From positions 1-28,276 of the forward strand of contig JBBPSI010000286.1 in NCBI GenBank assembly GCA_038093515.1: DNA of 28,276 nucleotides. Reading direction: 5' to 3'. Made by a program: the position numbers and the translations under genes. Under the pieces are notes generated by a model. It was not told where the DNA came from. It was given only the letters and a program-made list of their open reading frames with translations, and did not search any database. Positions 1-10,821 of the stretch are shown in pieces; the first letter of the stretch is position 1, and each line of letters opens with the position of its first letter. This DNA is from Butyriboletus loyo (taxonomy: Eukaryota; Basidiomycota; Agaricomycetes; Boletales; Boletaceae).

Positions 1-482
1 TAACGTCGGAAATCTACGGCCCAGGAGTCAGAACTCTGCAGTCCATTTCAGAACCTTGTAGGTCAAGCTACTAGGCTTGGGAGAGCCCGTCCCGTGGGTT
101 TCCCAAATTCAAACTCCGAATGTCTCTAATGTGGACATCTGATATGGGCTTATGAGGAGATGACCTTCAAGTTTTCGTTGGTAGTCCATCAAACTTGGAT
201 CTGACAACCATTGCGACACTCCCTCGACCTGACATATCCTTCCGCGCTGAACGAGGTTCCCAAGCTCTGTGGGATAGCTCTCATGTGGACAGACACAGCA
301 CCGACACGTCGAGGTACGCGCAACATCATGACGTGCATCGGTCTTGGAAGGGCTTGCGAGCTCATAGCCTACTATCAGTCGAGACGCAAAACAGCTTAGG
401 CTGTGGTCTGCCAGGAGTGTAAGTGACTTTTACACCCGCCGACTCATCTGGGTCCTCACGAATCAGCAAATCGATCAAACAA

Positions 483-591
483 CATCAGTGAAACGGTTAT
501 TGGTCGGAACCACTGGTTAGCAGTCCGTAGCAGTCTGTAGCGCTCGGCTACACTCGGTTAGCACCGGAAACCAGCAACTGTTTTACTGATG
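483..591 (+). mobile_element. MITE copy 1 (109 bp, imperfect terminal inverted repeats)
   Basis: It starts CATCAGTGAAACGGTTATTG and ends with the near-perfect inverse, CAGCAACTGTTTTACTGATG, giving inverted ends of about 22 bp of the form CATCAGTRAAACRGTTRYTGGT. The interior has short repeated motifs (GCAGTCCGTAGCAGTCTGTAG, CTCGGCTACACTCGGTTAGC). The same element recurs at 1296, 3227 and 4847. Flanking AA/AA could be a 2-bp target duplication, but this is weak. It has no coding capacity. Confidence 0.85.
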
Positions 592-1295
592 AACCCGCGG
601 CAGCTGAGATATTTCCACGAGGCTTTACACAGGCAGAGAACTGTCTCTGCCTCTTGGCACCCGTCAAGTCACCTGGGTCCCCGCGAATCAGCGCGGCAAC
701 ATCCGCAGATGAGAGAAGTGGGAAGTGGCGTCCAACAGGACGTCGCGGGCTGTCGTAAATCACTCTAATCGGCCAGCTCGACCCCCCACACCTGAAAGGC
801 TGAAACAACGTGGATTTGGTATGCAAAAGTATTCGAGATACATTCAAGAACATGTTTCGCCTGGGTTCGTGAGCAATGCAGCAGCACCGTATTCGTTTTG
901 AATGTAATTCTTCCTGCCATTCGTGTCTTCTTGTCCGTAGGTCAATACCAGGTCTTTCATTGCCTTCATGTATCCTAAATAGACGAATGTATTGTATACA
1001 CAACATGTCGACGACAATGCATGCTCAATGACGTGTATGATGCCATCAAGTATTTCGTCATTGTCGTAATGATAATCAGTCCGCCCAATTCCGACTCGTT
1101 GTAGTCGTGCTGGTCATTGACCTTGTCCGTATCGTCGTCGTTGTCGTGGTTCATGCTCTGCTGATTTGTCGTCATGTCGTCTGGTTCTGGAATATATATA
1201 TAGCATTTTCATACAGAAAAGAATAAATATAATGTCTTTTTCCCAACGTTTCTTGGGTAGCAAAACATTCGGACACTGCTTACATCGCGGCCTAT

Positions 1296-1388
1296 CATCA
1301 GCAAAACGGTTGCTGGTTTCTGATGCTAACCGAGCGTAGCCGAGTGCTACAAACTGCTAACCGGTGATTTCGACCAATAACCGTGATG
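1296..1388 (-). mobile_element. MITE copy 2 (93 bp, inverted, one end truncated)
   Basis: This is the same element in opposite orientation. It starts CATCAGCAAAACGGTTGCTGG and runs through GCTAACCGAGCGTAGCCGAG to CCAATAACCGTGATG. About six bases of the second terminal repeat are missing compared with the other copies. The flanks read AT on both sides. Confidence 0.8.
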
Positions 1389-1539
1389 ATCGGTGCATGA
1401 GAGTAGTACTGGTTGTCACTCGCATGGTCTGTAGAAGGGTCCCCACGGTAGCTGACCGTCGAGTGCTGGACGCAGTGAATTTCACGGCGCACACGCTACC
1501 AAAGGGGTCTTTCCGCCGCGTTAGCTTTATGCCGTTTCG

Positions 1540-1866
1540 TTCCCTCCCCCCGGTCTTCTTTCACTTTCACTTTCCAAGAGAAAACGCTTCCTGTGTCGTT
1601 CGTCACATCCGAGTCCCTGATCGGCCCAACACTCAGACACTGCCAGTTCCTGTTCAGCCAACCATTTTCTTTTCTTTCTGGCGCTCTCCTCGTCTGCGGT
1701 TCCTCAGCAACAACCAAGTACATAGATCGATTTTTCCACAGCATATTATATCACCCTTCTTTCTCTTGTTTTTCCCTCCGCTTCTCGCGCCTTTTTCTTC
1801 TTCCATGATCGATCACACCGAATCCATCCTGTGGTCCTGTGCTTATCTCTCCCTCTCTCTCTCTCG
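1540..1866 (+). repeat. Pyrimidine-rich tract with a (CT)n microsatellite
   Basis: The plus strand is strongly C+T-biased over about 300 bases, with runs of TTCTTTC and CCCTCC and a CT dinucleotide repeat at about 1846-1865. Such tracts are common in fungal promoters and 5' leaders, but no gene was recognised downstream. Long frames read across this tract (for example 1364-1930) are low-complexity artefacts. Confidence 0.55.
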
Positions 1867-3226
1867 TTCCCATACACACCCATACACAGCAAGCGAATGC
1901 GGTAGCGCCCCCACCACGTTCGTACTCTGAGCTTGGAGTGTGCGTGGGCCTGGGCCACTTACGGCGCATGACCACTAGATATGTCCATAGAAGGTCGTGT
2001 TTTCGTTCAACTGTCCACCTTGAAGTGCACCACACGTTCACATTCACATTGTACGATGTGCGCCATGCAGACCCTTCTTCCCTCGGTCCCTCCAGTTCTC
2101 CGGGAGGCCGGTCTCTCACCTAGTATCCAACATCGCCCCGTTGCCACCCCCTGCGCATCGTTTTCGAACACCACCGCTTCGGAGCAACGATCCGGAGTAC
2201 CGAACCGATTATCTATTTTCGTCTCACAAGATATATCCCCGGACGAGAATGCACACGGATGCCTAACATTTGACATGACACCGACATCGTCCCCGGAGGC
2301 GATGCACGCACACGCACAACCTGTTCGACGATTCTGTGGACGAAACAGACATCGTCACGCCAAGTGACCAAGTCTGAGAGAGACAGAACATTCTGTAATT
2401 CGCACATGCAGCGAGAGACTTCCCGGATATGATTCCAAAGGAAACGAAGAAAGAGGCTGTGCGGTACATATCCGAGTCGCATGTGTTGCGAGTTGCTGTG
2501 CGTACCAGTGTGCTGTGGTGGCAAGGATAATCTTCAGCAGACCGGGCAGCGGTTCAGTAATAGAATCGGAGTTCTAACTGGCACTCGGTTACCACTGAAT
2601 TCAAGAGTTGGTTCTGGAACCTGCTGAATTATGGACACCGTTTTGTACAGATTGACACATTCCTGGTGCATGTAGATATACTCATAATGGATACAGTAGT
2701 GCGTACGACTCGGACATGTAATTTGTAATGCATAGCGTCGGGAAGCTGCGCTCGACCCCCCAGCCAAGGTCCACCCTCATAATGCATAAATCCGTTGCCC
2801 CCGACAATATTATATGCATTACCATACTACGAGGCATATCCACCGGCAGTGACTGCACGGTTCTCGGCGATGATTTGACCCCAGGCTCAAGGTTCTTTCG
2901 GCTAACCGGTTCACTGGTTGGCGCGTGTTCGGGGAATGTGTCATACCTACCCTGAGTGCGGTGTTTAAACGTGGTCTGTATACACATAAGGTGTGATTTC
3001 CGTCGGGATTCAGGTGCAAAGTTGAGGTCGACTGACGTGAGCCCCGAGCGTCACGTTCTGAATTTCCAAGTACGACATGACCCAATCGCGTCGAGTTTCT
3101 GCCGCATCATGCCCACTGACATCATGCACTAGCCCCAAATAAGTTGTTATATCATAGCTCAGGCTCGAAAATAGGGACTCATCACGGAAGATGCTGTAGT
3201 GATAGAAGAGAAGAAGTAGAACACAA

Positions 3227-3335
3227 CATCACTAAAACAGTTATTGGTCGGAACCAGCAGCTAGCAGTCTGTAGCACTCTGTAGCACTCAGCTACACCCA
3301 GTTAGCGTCAGAAACCAGCAACTATTTTACTGATG
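3227..3335 (+). mobile_element. MITE copy 3 (109 bp)
   Basis: It has the same length and orientation as the copy at 483. It starts CATCACTAAAACAGTTATTGG and ends CAGCAACTATTTTACTGATG. AA flanks both sides. It ends only four bases from the proposed stop codon (3340-3342) of the minus-strand gene to its right, so it lies in that gene's 3' end or may have created the present end. Confidence 0.85.
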
Positions 3336-3339
3336 AATG

Positions 3340-4775
3340 TTAAAATCCAAGTAAGTTAATGGGCAAGGATGCCCACTACATACATTAGAAGGTAGAAATA
3401 ACAAGGGCGTGACATGCTTACCTCAGTTGTTGCCTCAAGGGGGCGGAAATGATTGAGGAAGTCTTGGGCGGAGATGCGGTTGCACTGAACCCGGTAAATA
3501 CGGTCCTAAAACGTACAAGCTAATTGGTGAACCGAGATATGTCAAACGCCAAGGGGATGACAGTAGCGACGAAAATGAAGCAAGTAACATATAAAAGTAT
3601 CCATGAGATGTCGGGATCAAGTCCAGAGTTACGGGATTTTCACGCGCAAGATGAATTGAGACAGAGAGGCTTATGATACGCCATTGACAAGGCAAATTAA
3701 AATGTTGAAATAGAATACACTAGGTGCGAGGCCGAAGCGAATGGGGTAAAAGGAGTCGGAGGAGGGTTTGAAGATACGACTAGTAGGTAAGCACCTGCCA
3801 GAGGCCATGCGTTCAACTTTTGGTCGCCCTATAACCTCATGAACGTTCACATGAATGTGAGCATCCAATCTTATCAGGCCTCGGTCATGGTGAGTGGTTA
3901 TGGCGGTGGGTATGAGCATCACGTGAACCTGCTTCAAGAGCAGCCAATCAAATGTACTCCCCTGCGCTGGGAAGAAATGTAGGGGTACTGTCCGATACGT
4001 TCGTGGCTATGCCGGTGCCATTCATGGTTTTCTGGCTTCCACTGGCACGCACGTGGCTCTTCAAACACCGAGGGGTCATAATGATAAGAAAGAAGTAAGG
4101 TTAAAGCATAAAGCACCCTCGAGCGTGTGAACCGATAGGAAGGAAACGGGAGGTGTGGGGCACATACATCACCACGTCATATCTTTCTCAGGAGAGAAAT
4201 GGGGCTGACATCTGACGCAGATGAGTACGTTCAGGTAGGACGATATTGGGTCGTGTTTCAGCCCGTACTAGCCCGTACTAGCCCTGCAGCAAAGAAAAAA
4301 GGTAAGAAAGAACTGGGAAGGAGGGCAAGATCTGGTTCGGAAGGGTAAGGATCAACCTGATAGCTGCCTATGTGTAATACATTGTCATGATTACTTACTA
4401 ACGGATAATACTTGACGCTCGTGTGCCCACGGTCAGATACCTCCGTGTGTAGTCACCGACCTGCACTAACCTGCGTTCGGGCGTATCATCATGGGTCACA
4501 CTACAGAAAGACCGACACACGACAGTACCTGCAGTAGTCGTGGCACTTGGAACTTGAAGCCGAAGGCAGGATCTAACTCGAATCTCGTCTTTACCATGGC
4601 AATGGCATCGTCAACCATCTCCTAGTTCTGACCGTGCTATATATATATAAGAAGAAGCGAAGACACTCACAAGGCGTCGAGCAGTAAATATTTGATTCGC
4701 TGTTTAGATGGAGAGCGTGGAGTGAGAAGTGGAGACAGAAAAGCCACCGGTGTTACATCCGGGTCGCGGCTTCAT
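3340..4775 (-). CDS. Unrecognised multi-exon gene, model incomplete
   Basis: Phase-compatible splicing supports a minus-strand gene of unknown function. The first exons are 4775-4757 (ATG), 4699-4671, 4621-4529 and 4460-4441. They join in frame through introns of 57, 49 and 68 nt with GTAACA, GTGAGT and GTACTG donors. The protein begins MKPRPGSNQIFTARRLEM and continues through the acidic/basic stretch FELDPAFGFKFQVPRLLQ. A plausible 3' part is exon 3505-3422 (ending RISAQDFLNHFRPLEATTE), a 46-nt intron (GTAAGC..TGTAG) and exon 3375-3340 ending in TAA. The middle (4440-3506) could not be resolved, so the two parts might belong to different genes. No family was recognised. MITE copies sit about 70 bp before the ATG and 4 bp after the stop. 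Confidence 0.4.
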
Positions 4776-4846
4776 TATGATGTGGCGTTTCGAAAGCACT
4801 CAAAAAGAGGAAAGATTGACACCCGATCCGGAAAGCGTGACGTTCA

Positions 4847-4957
4847 AATCAGTGAAACGGTTATTGGTCGGAACCAACGGCTGGCAGTCTGTAGCACAGT
4901 CTGCAGCACTCGGATACGCTCGGTTAGCGTCAGAAACCAGCAACTGTTTTACTGATG
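4847..4957 (+). mobile_element. MITE copy 4 (111 bp)
   Basis: It starts AATCAGTGAAACGGTTATTGG and ends CAGCAACTGTTTTACTGATG. The interior matches the other copies (GGTTAGCGTCAGAAACCAGC). No clear target duplication is visible. It lies about 70 bp upstream of the proposed start codon at 4775 of the minus-strand gene, so it is inside that gene's promoter region. Confidence 0.85.
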
Positions 4958-6199
4958 TTGGTCAAACGACGTGCTGAAACCCCGGCCCCGTAGAACAAAG
5001 CTGTAAAGCGGTCGCCAACGAGGTTGATCGCGCAAGTCATACACGCGCGGTACCGTCCTAAATATAAGACCAAAATACCAAGATATAATCTGGACGTGAT
5101 ACTTGACTCGGAAGTCGAGTGGGAGTTCAATTGGTTGGGCTAGACTATGATTTTTAATGGCTGACAGACATTTTATCCCAGCATGCCAGCATGCCAAACT
5201 GCCACACCTCATATATATTTATAGGCGCACGTTGTACTTACTTTCACCTCCTCTAGTGCAACACCCTCGAAACACCAGACCCCGAGCCAGTCGACTTGGA
5301 GATACATGTGTGGGGCTGTGACGATCAACCGTTCCGGTCCGTCCTATACCGGTGGTGTAATGTGATTGCCAAACATATTCGTTGATCCTTGTTCCCCCCG
5401 CTCCTTCTCCAGTCTCCGTCGGATGTGAGCGCAACTAAAGGAACCGTCATAGATAGGGAGACTCTTTTCGTTCACTTGATAACGCGTGAAGCGAATCAAA
5501 AGGTGTACCACTCGACCGGCCCTGTCCGTCAAATTCGACCACAGTCCGTATCCACGGAGACGAGAACCATTCTATCAATAGATAGGGGCTCACGAACCTC
5601 TTCGATTGGCTGCGCCACTTGCATGGTTTTTCCCGCTCGTTCCGACGAATGGGATCTAAGCAGAGAAGCTTGTCATAGAACACTCCTGACCCGGGCTGAC
5701 TCGGCGCACTGGCAGAGTCCACCTATCCCAGGCCTGCGCCGTATGCTTGCACGCCGGCATATCTGGAGGAGCGCAAGGTACTTTGAAATGGGAGCGGGAA
5801 AATACAGAACGTTATCGTTGTGTGAGAACCACGCGATCGGCTGAGAAAATCTATTCACCGATCCGAAAGAGTCGTTGGACCACGACTCCGAGTCCATATG
5901 GATATGGGTATGGTTCAAAGATGCTGCGTTTACGGTCCCGGGCCGGGCCTGAGTGTGGACATGCTATCAATCCGTGTTTCATCCCGGAAAAAAAAAGTTT
6001 GCAAGTTTGGATCTCGTTGAATGCGATCGTCGGAAGTTTGTCGCGGTCCTGGGTGGTCAGGAATCAGGTTGGTCCCCGGGCAGTTCTCAGCTGAATCCTC
6101 CCACTGATGATAAGCACTACTGGGACAAAAAGTCGGGAACGAGCCCACTCGCATGGTTATTCTTACAACTTATTCTTACAACAACGCCCCGTCGTCTAT
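4958..6199. other. No recognised gene
   Basis: I see no supported gene. There are TATA-like AT runs near 5210-5222. Several 60-150 codon open frames overlap on both strands (for example 5389-5844 plus, 5447-5722 minus) without recognisable motifs or consistent splice joins. Confidence 0.4.
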
Positions 6200-6998
6200 T
6201 TAGTGTACAGTGGGACCTATATGTACGGAACGCCAGCCCGGTTTGGTGTTCTCTGTCACGCTGGCACACGTGACCTCCACGTCCGATTCTTCCAGAAGCC
6301 ACTCCTCCCCACGACTAAACATGTCTCGGTCCGGAAATATTTCCAAAATTTCCGTCTTGAAACCCTCAGTCTGGAGCGTGTACGTCCGGCGCAGCTCACG
6401 CTTCCCCCGAACAATCAACGTCTCGACATTCAGGAGATCGAACTGCGGGTTACGACGGAGCTGTCTAAAGGTTTGTCCAATGGGAAACTTGTCGTCTAAA
6501 AAGAGACGTTCGCTTTCAGGAGAGGTGATCGTGACGATGGACATCGCGACGCAGACGACACGGTTCGCGCACAAGAGGTGTACTTGGCGCGATTGTGTGA
6601 TGGGGTGTTCGGGCGAAGCGGGGTGCAAACGGGGGGACGCGTTCGCGTAGATGCACTTCACGTAGATGGGCCGTCCAAAGAATGCACTGTCAAACATGAT
6701 TGGCAAAAAAAGTAGCGGGTCAGAGAAAGTCGTACCTTAGCAATCGTTGTAGATCACCCTGGGCAGCAAGCATGATGCGCTCAAGGCCGCTCGTGTCGTC
6801 GGGGATACAGGAAAGCTTTTTGGAGTGCGTAAGGGCATGGTTCTCGATGAGCACAGACGGTTTACCTTCACGCTTGTGGATGCGGAGTTGTATGAATCTT
6901 GTGCGAGCATGTCTGCGGGTTTCAATGGATGTTGAGAATGACTGTTGAAGTCTCTGAGATGGTTCCTGTCGAGTGGGCGGTTTGATCTCAGGCCTCAT
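6200..6998 (-). CDS. Chorismate-lyase-superfamily-like (DUF98-like) protein
   Basis: There are two exons, 6998-6736 and 6686-6200, joined across a 49-nt intron (GTACGA..TGACAG) that restores the frame as QGDLQRLLSAFFGRPIYV. The spliced length is 249 aa. The centre has RQVHLLCANRVVCVAMSIV followed by FPIGQTFRQLRR, and the C-terminal half ends TEILEIFPDRDMF. This order (charged-R strand, small-residue strand, 'PlGq.fR.l', terminal 'E.F') resembles the UbiC/DUF98 chorismate pyruvate-lyase fold. That is a family-level inference, and catalytic activity on chorismate is not implied. The start is uncertain: ATG 6998 is the first in-frame methionine after a less protein-like stretch, and the open frame continues up to 7127. 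Residues after 6290 look less constrained, so the true C-terminus may be shorter through another splice. Confidence 0.55.
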
Positions 6999-7960
6999 TT
7001 TCCGCCAGGTTTTATGGGCGGGTGAAATCGTGGGGCAAAACAACCGTTGCCCCGATTGGTATCTGTACAAGCCTCGGAGGAAGCTCTTCGCCTCAAACGT
7101 CGAGTCCATATACCCACACCGAAACATGAAAAGCGAGCATACCCATTATCTAATAATGATAGACGTCTGATCCTCCGCGAGCGGATGTAACGTCCCTGAA
7201 TTCAGTCGTGATCATGTTGACAGTCAGTCGCACGTTCTTCACGGGTGCATTCACGCCAATGGGGCTATCACGTCAACTGCTGGGAACTGCGACCACCTTG
7301 TCAGATATCATGTCTTGTTGCGGTCGCCTAGCGTGTTTACCAGCGACCAAAAAGCCCGCATACAAGCGCGTACAAGCACCTATGAAATACAAATACCTCA
7401 CTGAGACCGTGTCACTGCGTAATCATCAACGCGTTCACACACCTTGGTACCTCAGCCACTCACAAAAGTACGCTCGTTCCTCGTGACGACCGACAAAGAA
7501 AACGCCCTGGAACGATTGTAGTGTCATTGGTCCAAGAGAGGGGAATAGAACATCGCCTAAGGGACGATCAGCAAAGTCATCAAATTCTCGGGAACTTTTC
7601 GGGTATTGTCAGTCGGTTCCAAGGCCGAGCTAAGCAAGAACCTTTCGCATGAGCGCCACACAGTCACAAGAGGACCTGAGGGGTGCTTCCGGAGATTCTC
7701 AAAAGCCAAAAGGCAAGAACCAGACAGAGAACCAGACTCCTTCCCACCAGTGTGAGGGGGACGGAGAAATCTTGAGTGGTAGTGTTACATAAACAAAACA
7801 AAATACAAATTCAATCCCAGCACAACCGCCACAGTGGCTGAAACTTCAGAATACCAAATATTGGTTGAGATAAGTCCTTGGCAGGCTCTGGATATCCCGG
7901 ACTTCATCTCATCGCGGTGGAACAGGTAACTCTCATCGAATAGACCTGTTGAATCAGACT
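6999..7960. other. Intergenic, no recognised gene
   Basis: This stretch lies between the divergent DUF98-like gene (minus) and FCF1 (plus) and presumably holds both promoters and 5' leaders. The only sizeable plus-strand frame (7208-7486) has no recognisable motif. No TATA box is evident close to the FCF1 start. Confidence 0.4.
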
Positions 7961-8800
7961 ATGGTATGCAATTACCGTAGCTCTCTGTTCCATATTTTCA
8001 CATGCTTTGCAGGGGAGAGCCAAAAAGACACGCAAATTCGCAGCGGTCAAGCGACTACTAAGTCCCAATGACGCCCGTTTGTACGACGCTTACTCTCCTG
8101 CTTCATCATGCGAGTCATCTAAACCATGTCTTGACAGAAAGGAGAACCAACTAAAGCAAAAGAAAAAGGAGGAGGAAGAGAAAGCAAAAGCAGTCCGCCG
8201 GGTGTATGTGGTCGTATCATTACCGCTTCACAGTAACTTACTATGCCGATTCTAGCCCGCAAATCGCATCTTCCCTCTTCCTTGCGCACAATACGGAACT
8301 TGTGCCACCTTATCGCGTCCTCATCGACACCAACTTTATCAATTTTAGCCTTCAAAACAAGTTGGAGCTCGTCAGTGGCATGATGGATTGCCTCTACGCT
8401 AAATGTGCGTTCTTCTTTGTTTCTGTAGCATTATCTGACCATGATGAGAAGGTATACCGTGCGTGACTGATTGTGTAATGGCTGAGCTTGAGAAATTGGG
8501 CCACCGTTATCGTGTAGCTCTACGGTGAGTCATATTTTTCTTCTGATCCTTCGGGAGCTGAAAGGTCCCTCAAGGGTGGCTCGTGATCCTCGATTTGAGC
8601 GCCTCCGCTGCAGTCATACCGGCACGTATGCCGATGATTGCCTGGTGCAGCGCGTGACAGCACACAAATGTTACATCGTCGCAACGTGCGATCGTGAACT
8701 CAGGCGACGAATACGGAAAATTCCAGGGGTTCCACTCATGTATATCGTTGCGAGGCGATACGCTATCGAGCGCCTACCTGACCAAGGAGCACCAATCTAA
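7961..8800 (+). CDS. FCF1: rRNA-processing protein FCF1 (PIN domain, SSU processome)
   Basis: Six coding exons: 7961-7963, 8013-8080, 8138-8203, 8256-8404, 8452-8524 and 8575-8800 (introns 47-57 nt). The product is 194 aa; yeast Fcf1 is 189 aa. The first coding exon is only the ATG, followed directly by GTATGC. The N-terminus GRAKKTRKF is the family's basic leader, and residues 26-45 are a Lys/Glu-rich linker. The PIN domain spans about 65-185, with [11 protein letters not shown] (Asp70), [13 protein letters not shown] (Glu108), TYADDCLV (Asp140/141) and [13 protein letters not shown] (Asp159) supplying the acidic metal-site positions. The C-terminal end is RYAIERLPD. By family knowledge it acts in the nucleolus in early pre-rRNA cleavages (A0-A2) for the 40S subunit. 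The gene appears intact. Confidence 0.95.
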
Positions 8801-10821
8801 TCAAAGACAAAATTCCGGTCTGATCATCTTCCTTTGTGATGCAATCATGAAGCCCTCTGGACCAAGTAAGTTCCATCGAGACGTACCCGAGGACATGGTT
8901 CAAGTGTCGCGGACGGAGACGCAGTCACCGTCCTTCCTTCCTTGCATCGGATGGAAACGTCTCGTACGTGGCCGGTCAATCTTATTGCCTTCATATTTTC
9001 GTACTGTGGCACCATCTCGGCAGCGTTAAGACAAAATATTGTGTGGGAATCATGAATGTTGAGGTTGTCGGTGTGCCGTAGCTCCCAGTGTAGCCACGTC
9101 AAGGCCGGACTGACCATCATTCAATTTCGATCAACTTAAGTAGACGACCATCCCACACCCACCCGATACCTTGAGGACGTGTTTCGATTAGATAGAGTTC
9201 TAATGCGTGGGCGTTCGTTCCTTGTGGACTAGACCGCAGCCTCGATACCGAAGTTTCACCTCGGATAGTGTGCGTGTTATGTTTAGCTTCGTTGATCCTA
9301 GTGAGTCGGGTTCAGGTCCGCGTAGAACCAATCGACCTAAATACCCCAAGTATTACCCAGTCCTACCATGCATTCCATTTGGTGATCTCTCAATCATCCC
9401 GCAAGGCCGCATTGTTACGCTCGATTCTTAACCACTTTATAGGTAATAAACAGCTTGACTTGGTGCCTCAAAGAAGCTGCTGTGCGAGAAATTTACAGAG
9501 GACGGTACCAGCGTCCCCCTTATCTCTCTTCCTCGTGTACATTCAATGGAGCCATATGGCGGTTTCCCCTACCAGCGTTCAACGATGAAGCTCACACTAC
9601 GCGTGGATGTTTCTTCCTCTATATCGCAATCGTGGAATTGTGCCGTAGGGCTGCCGGGCCTTGTGCCTTGGCTCAGGTCTGAAAATAAGCCGTCCAATGA
9701 TTCCTACGTTGAGGTGTCTTGAAAATAGTGGCATGTACTCTCATGCACTGCTGTGGGTGTAGGTTCCTCCAATGAGCTGATGGTTGCGATCTAGCACCGA
9801 TTTTAGCGCAGCATCGCGGAAAAGCATTCTTCCCAGCAGGAGCTCGACATGGGAAGAAAAAGTTTGCTTCAAGTTACAACCGAGTACGGTGGCGATTCCC
9901 ATATGATCCGGTACGCTGTCGATTGACGTTGGGTCCACATGATACCGAGGGAAGTCGACCCTACTTTCTTTGAAATGACTCTTCTCCCGTTCAGGGCCAT
10001 CATGCATCATCCTCGGGTTCTGAAAGTTCATTCCCATGCGAAGTTCTCTTCGCGGGTGTGCCTCGGATTCGCCCCGGGTCCACAAACCAGAATGAACACA
10101 CTGCCAACCCGAAGAGTATTCGCTACCATCACGCACGGCCACTGTGGAGATATGTTTATCCTCTACTTATGACTGTGGGAGTCAAAGGGGGTCATTTCTT
10201 GGGTTGTTTTAGATATCGTTTATTCACGATGGAGAATGGATGCAATGCAGCCGTTACGTTGATTGTTTCTCTATTTGATCGGATCTGGTCGTCGGGATGG
10301 GGCCCGGAGACCAATAAGCCCACCACGAGGCGTCTTGTACTATATAAATGTTTCGACAAGCTATCCGTTACGAGTACCTTGGTAGGCAGCATAGGTTTCA
10401 AGGCGCAGTTGAATCAGCACACAGCCTTCGTACCAACAGCGAGATATAGCAGCCTCTAATCTCCGGTATCATCAAGTCACGTGGTAATGAGACCCATTAA
10501 TGTGTGAAGTGTTTTTCCTCTTCCTCTTGCCCATTCGAATCAGCGGAAGAGAATTCACGTCTAAAATAGCATGTCAACTAGCACGGCACGATCGGACGAT
10601 ACAATTCCCGTTGGGCATCGGTATTCTTGGTCCCCCGGCGCCGCATGCTCTGTTGGGGAGTTTGTTGCAAAGGTGAGTCCAGACAGAGCTCCTGAAATAC
10701 GGTTCGCATCTCACACATATATAGTATAAGCCGTCTATGGTTCAAAATGATGGCACCAAGCCTGTGAGGACGCGTCGGTACCAGTAAACGGAGTAGGGTT
10801 GACACAGTTGGTTTAGTGGAT
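8801..10821. other. 2-kb stretch without a recognised gene
   Basis: No family was recognised on either strand. The longest single frames (10142-9741 minus, 133 codons; 10058-10459 plus, 133 codons) overlap each other and show no motif I can name. The minus frame has a protein-like tail (VLGCNLKQTFSSHVELLLG), but no supporting splice joins were found, so it is not called. The last part presumably holds the promoter of the BLES03-like gene. Confidence 0.4.

Larger units (their letters stand above)
1..3226. other. Gene-poor region without a recognised gene
   Basis: I recognise no protein family on either strand. The open frames are short, overlap on both strands and show no conserved motifs. 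The stretch contains two MITE copies (annotated separately), a degenerate GTC/GTT-rich low-complexity patch around 1050-1180, an AT-rich ATATATATA run near 1192-1203, and a long pyrimidine-rich tract at 1540-1866. Genes built of very small exons, common in this genome, could be missed by eye. Confidence 0.5.

Noticed and set aside
1364..1930. 188-codon plus-strand frame
   Set aside because: It runs through MITE copy 2 and the pyrimidine-rich tract, and its Ser/Pro/Phe/Leu-rich product is what CT-rich DNA gives in any frame. No domain or splice support.
5389..5844. 151-codon plus-strand frame
   Set aside because: No recognisable motif, competing frames of similar length on the other strand, and composition like random translation.
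9741..10142. 133-codon minus-strand frame with a protein-like tail
   Set aside because: Part of it looks coding, but no family was recognised and no phase-compatible exons were found on either side, so it is mentioned only in the gap description.
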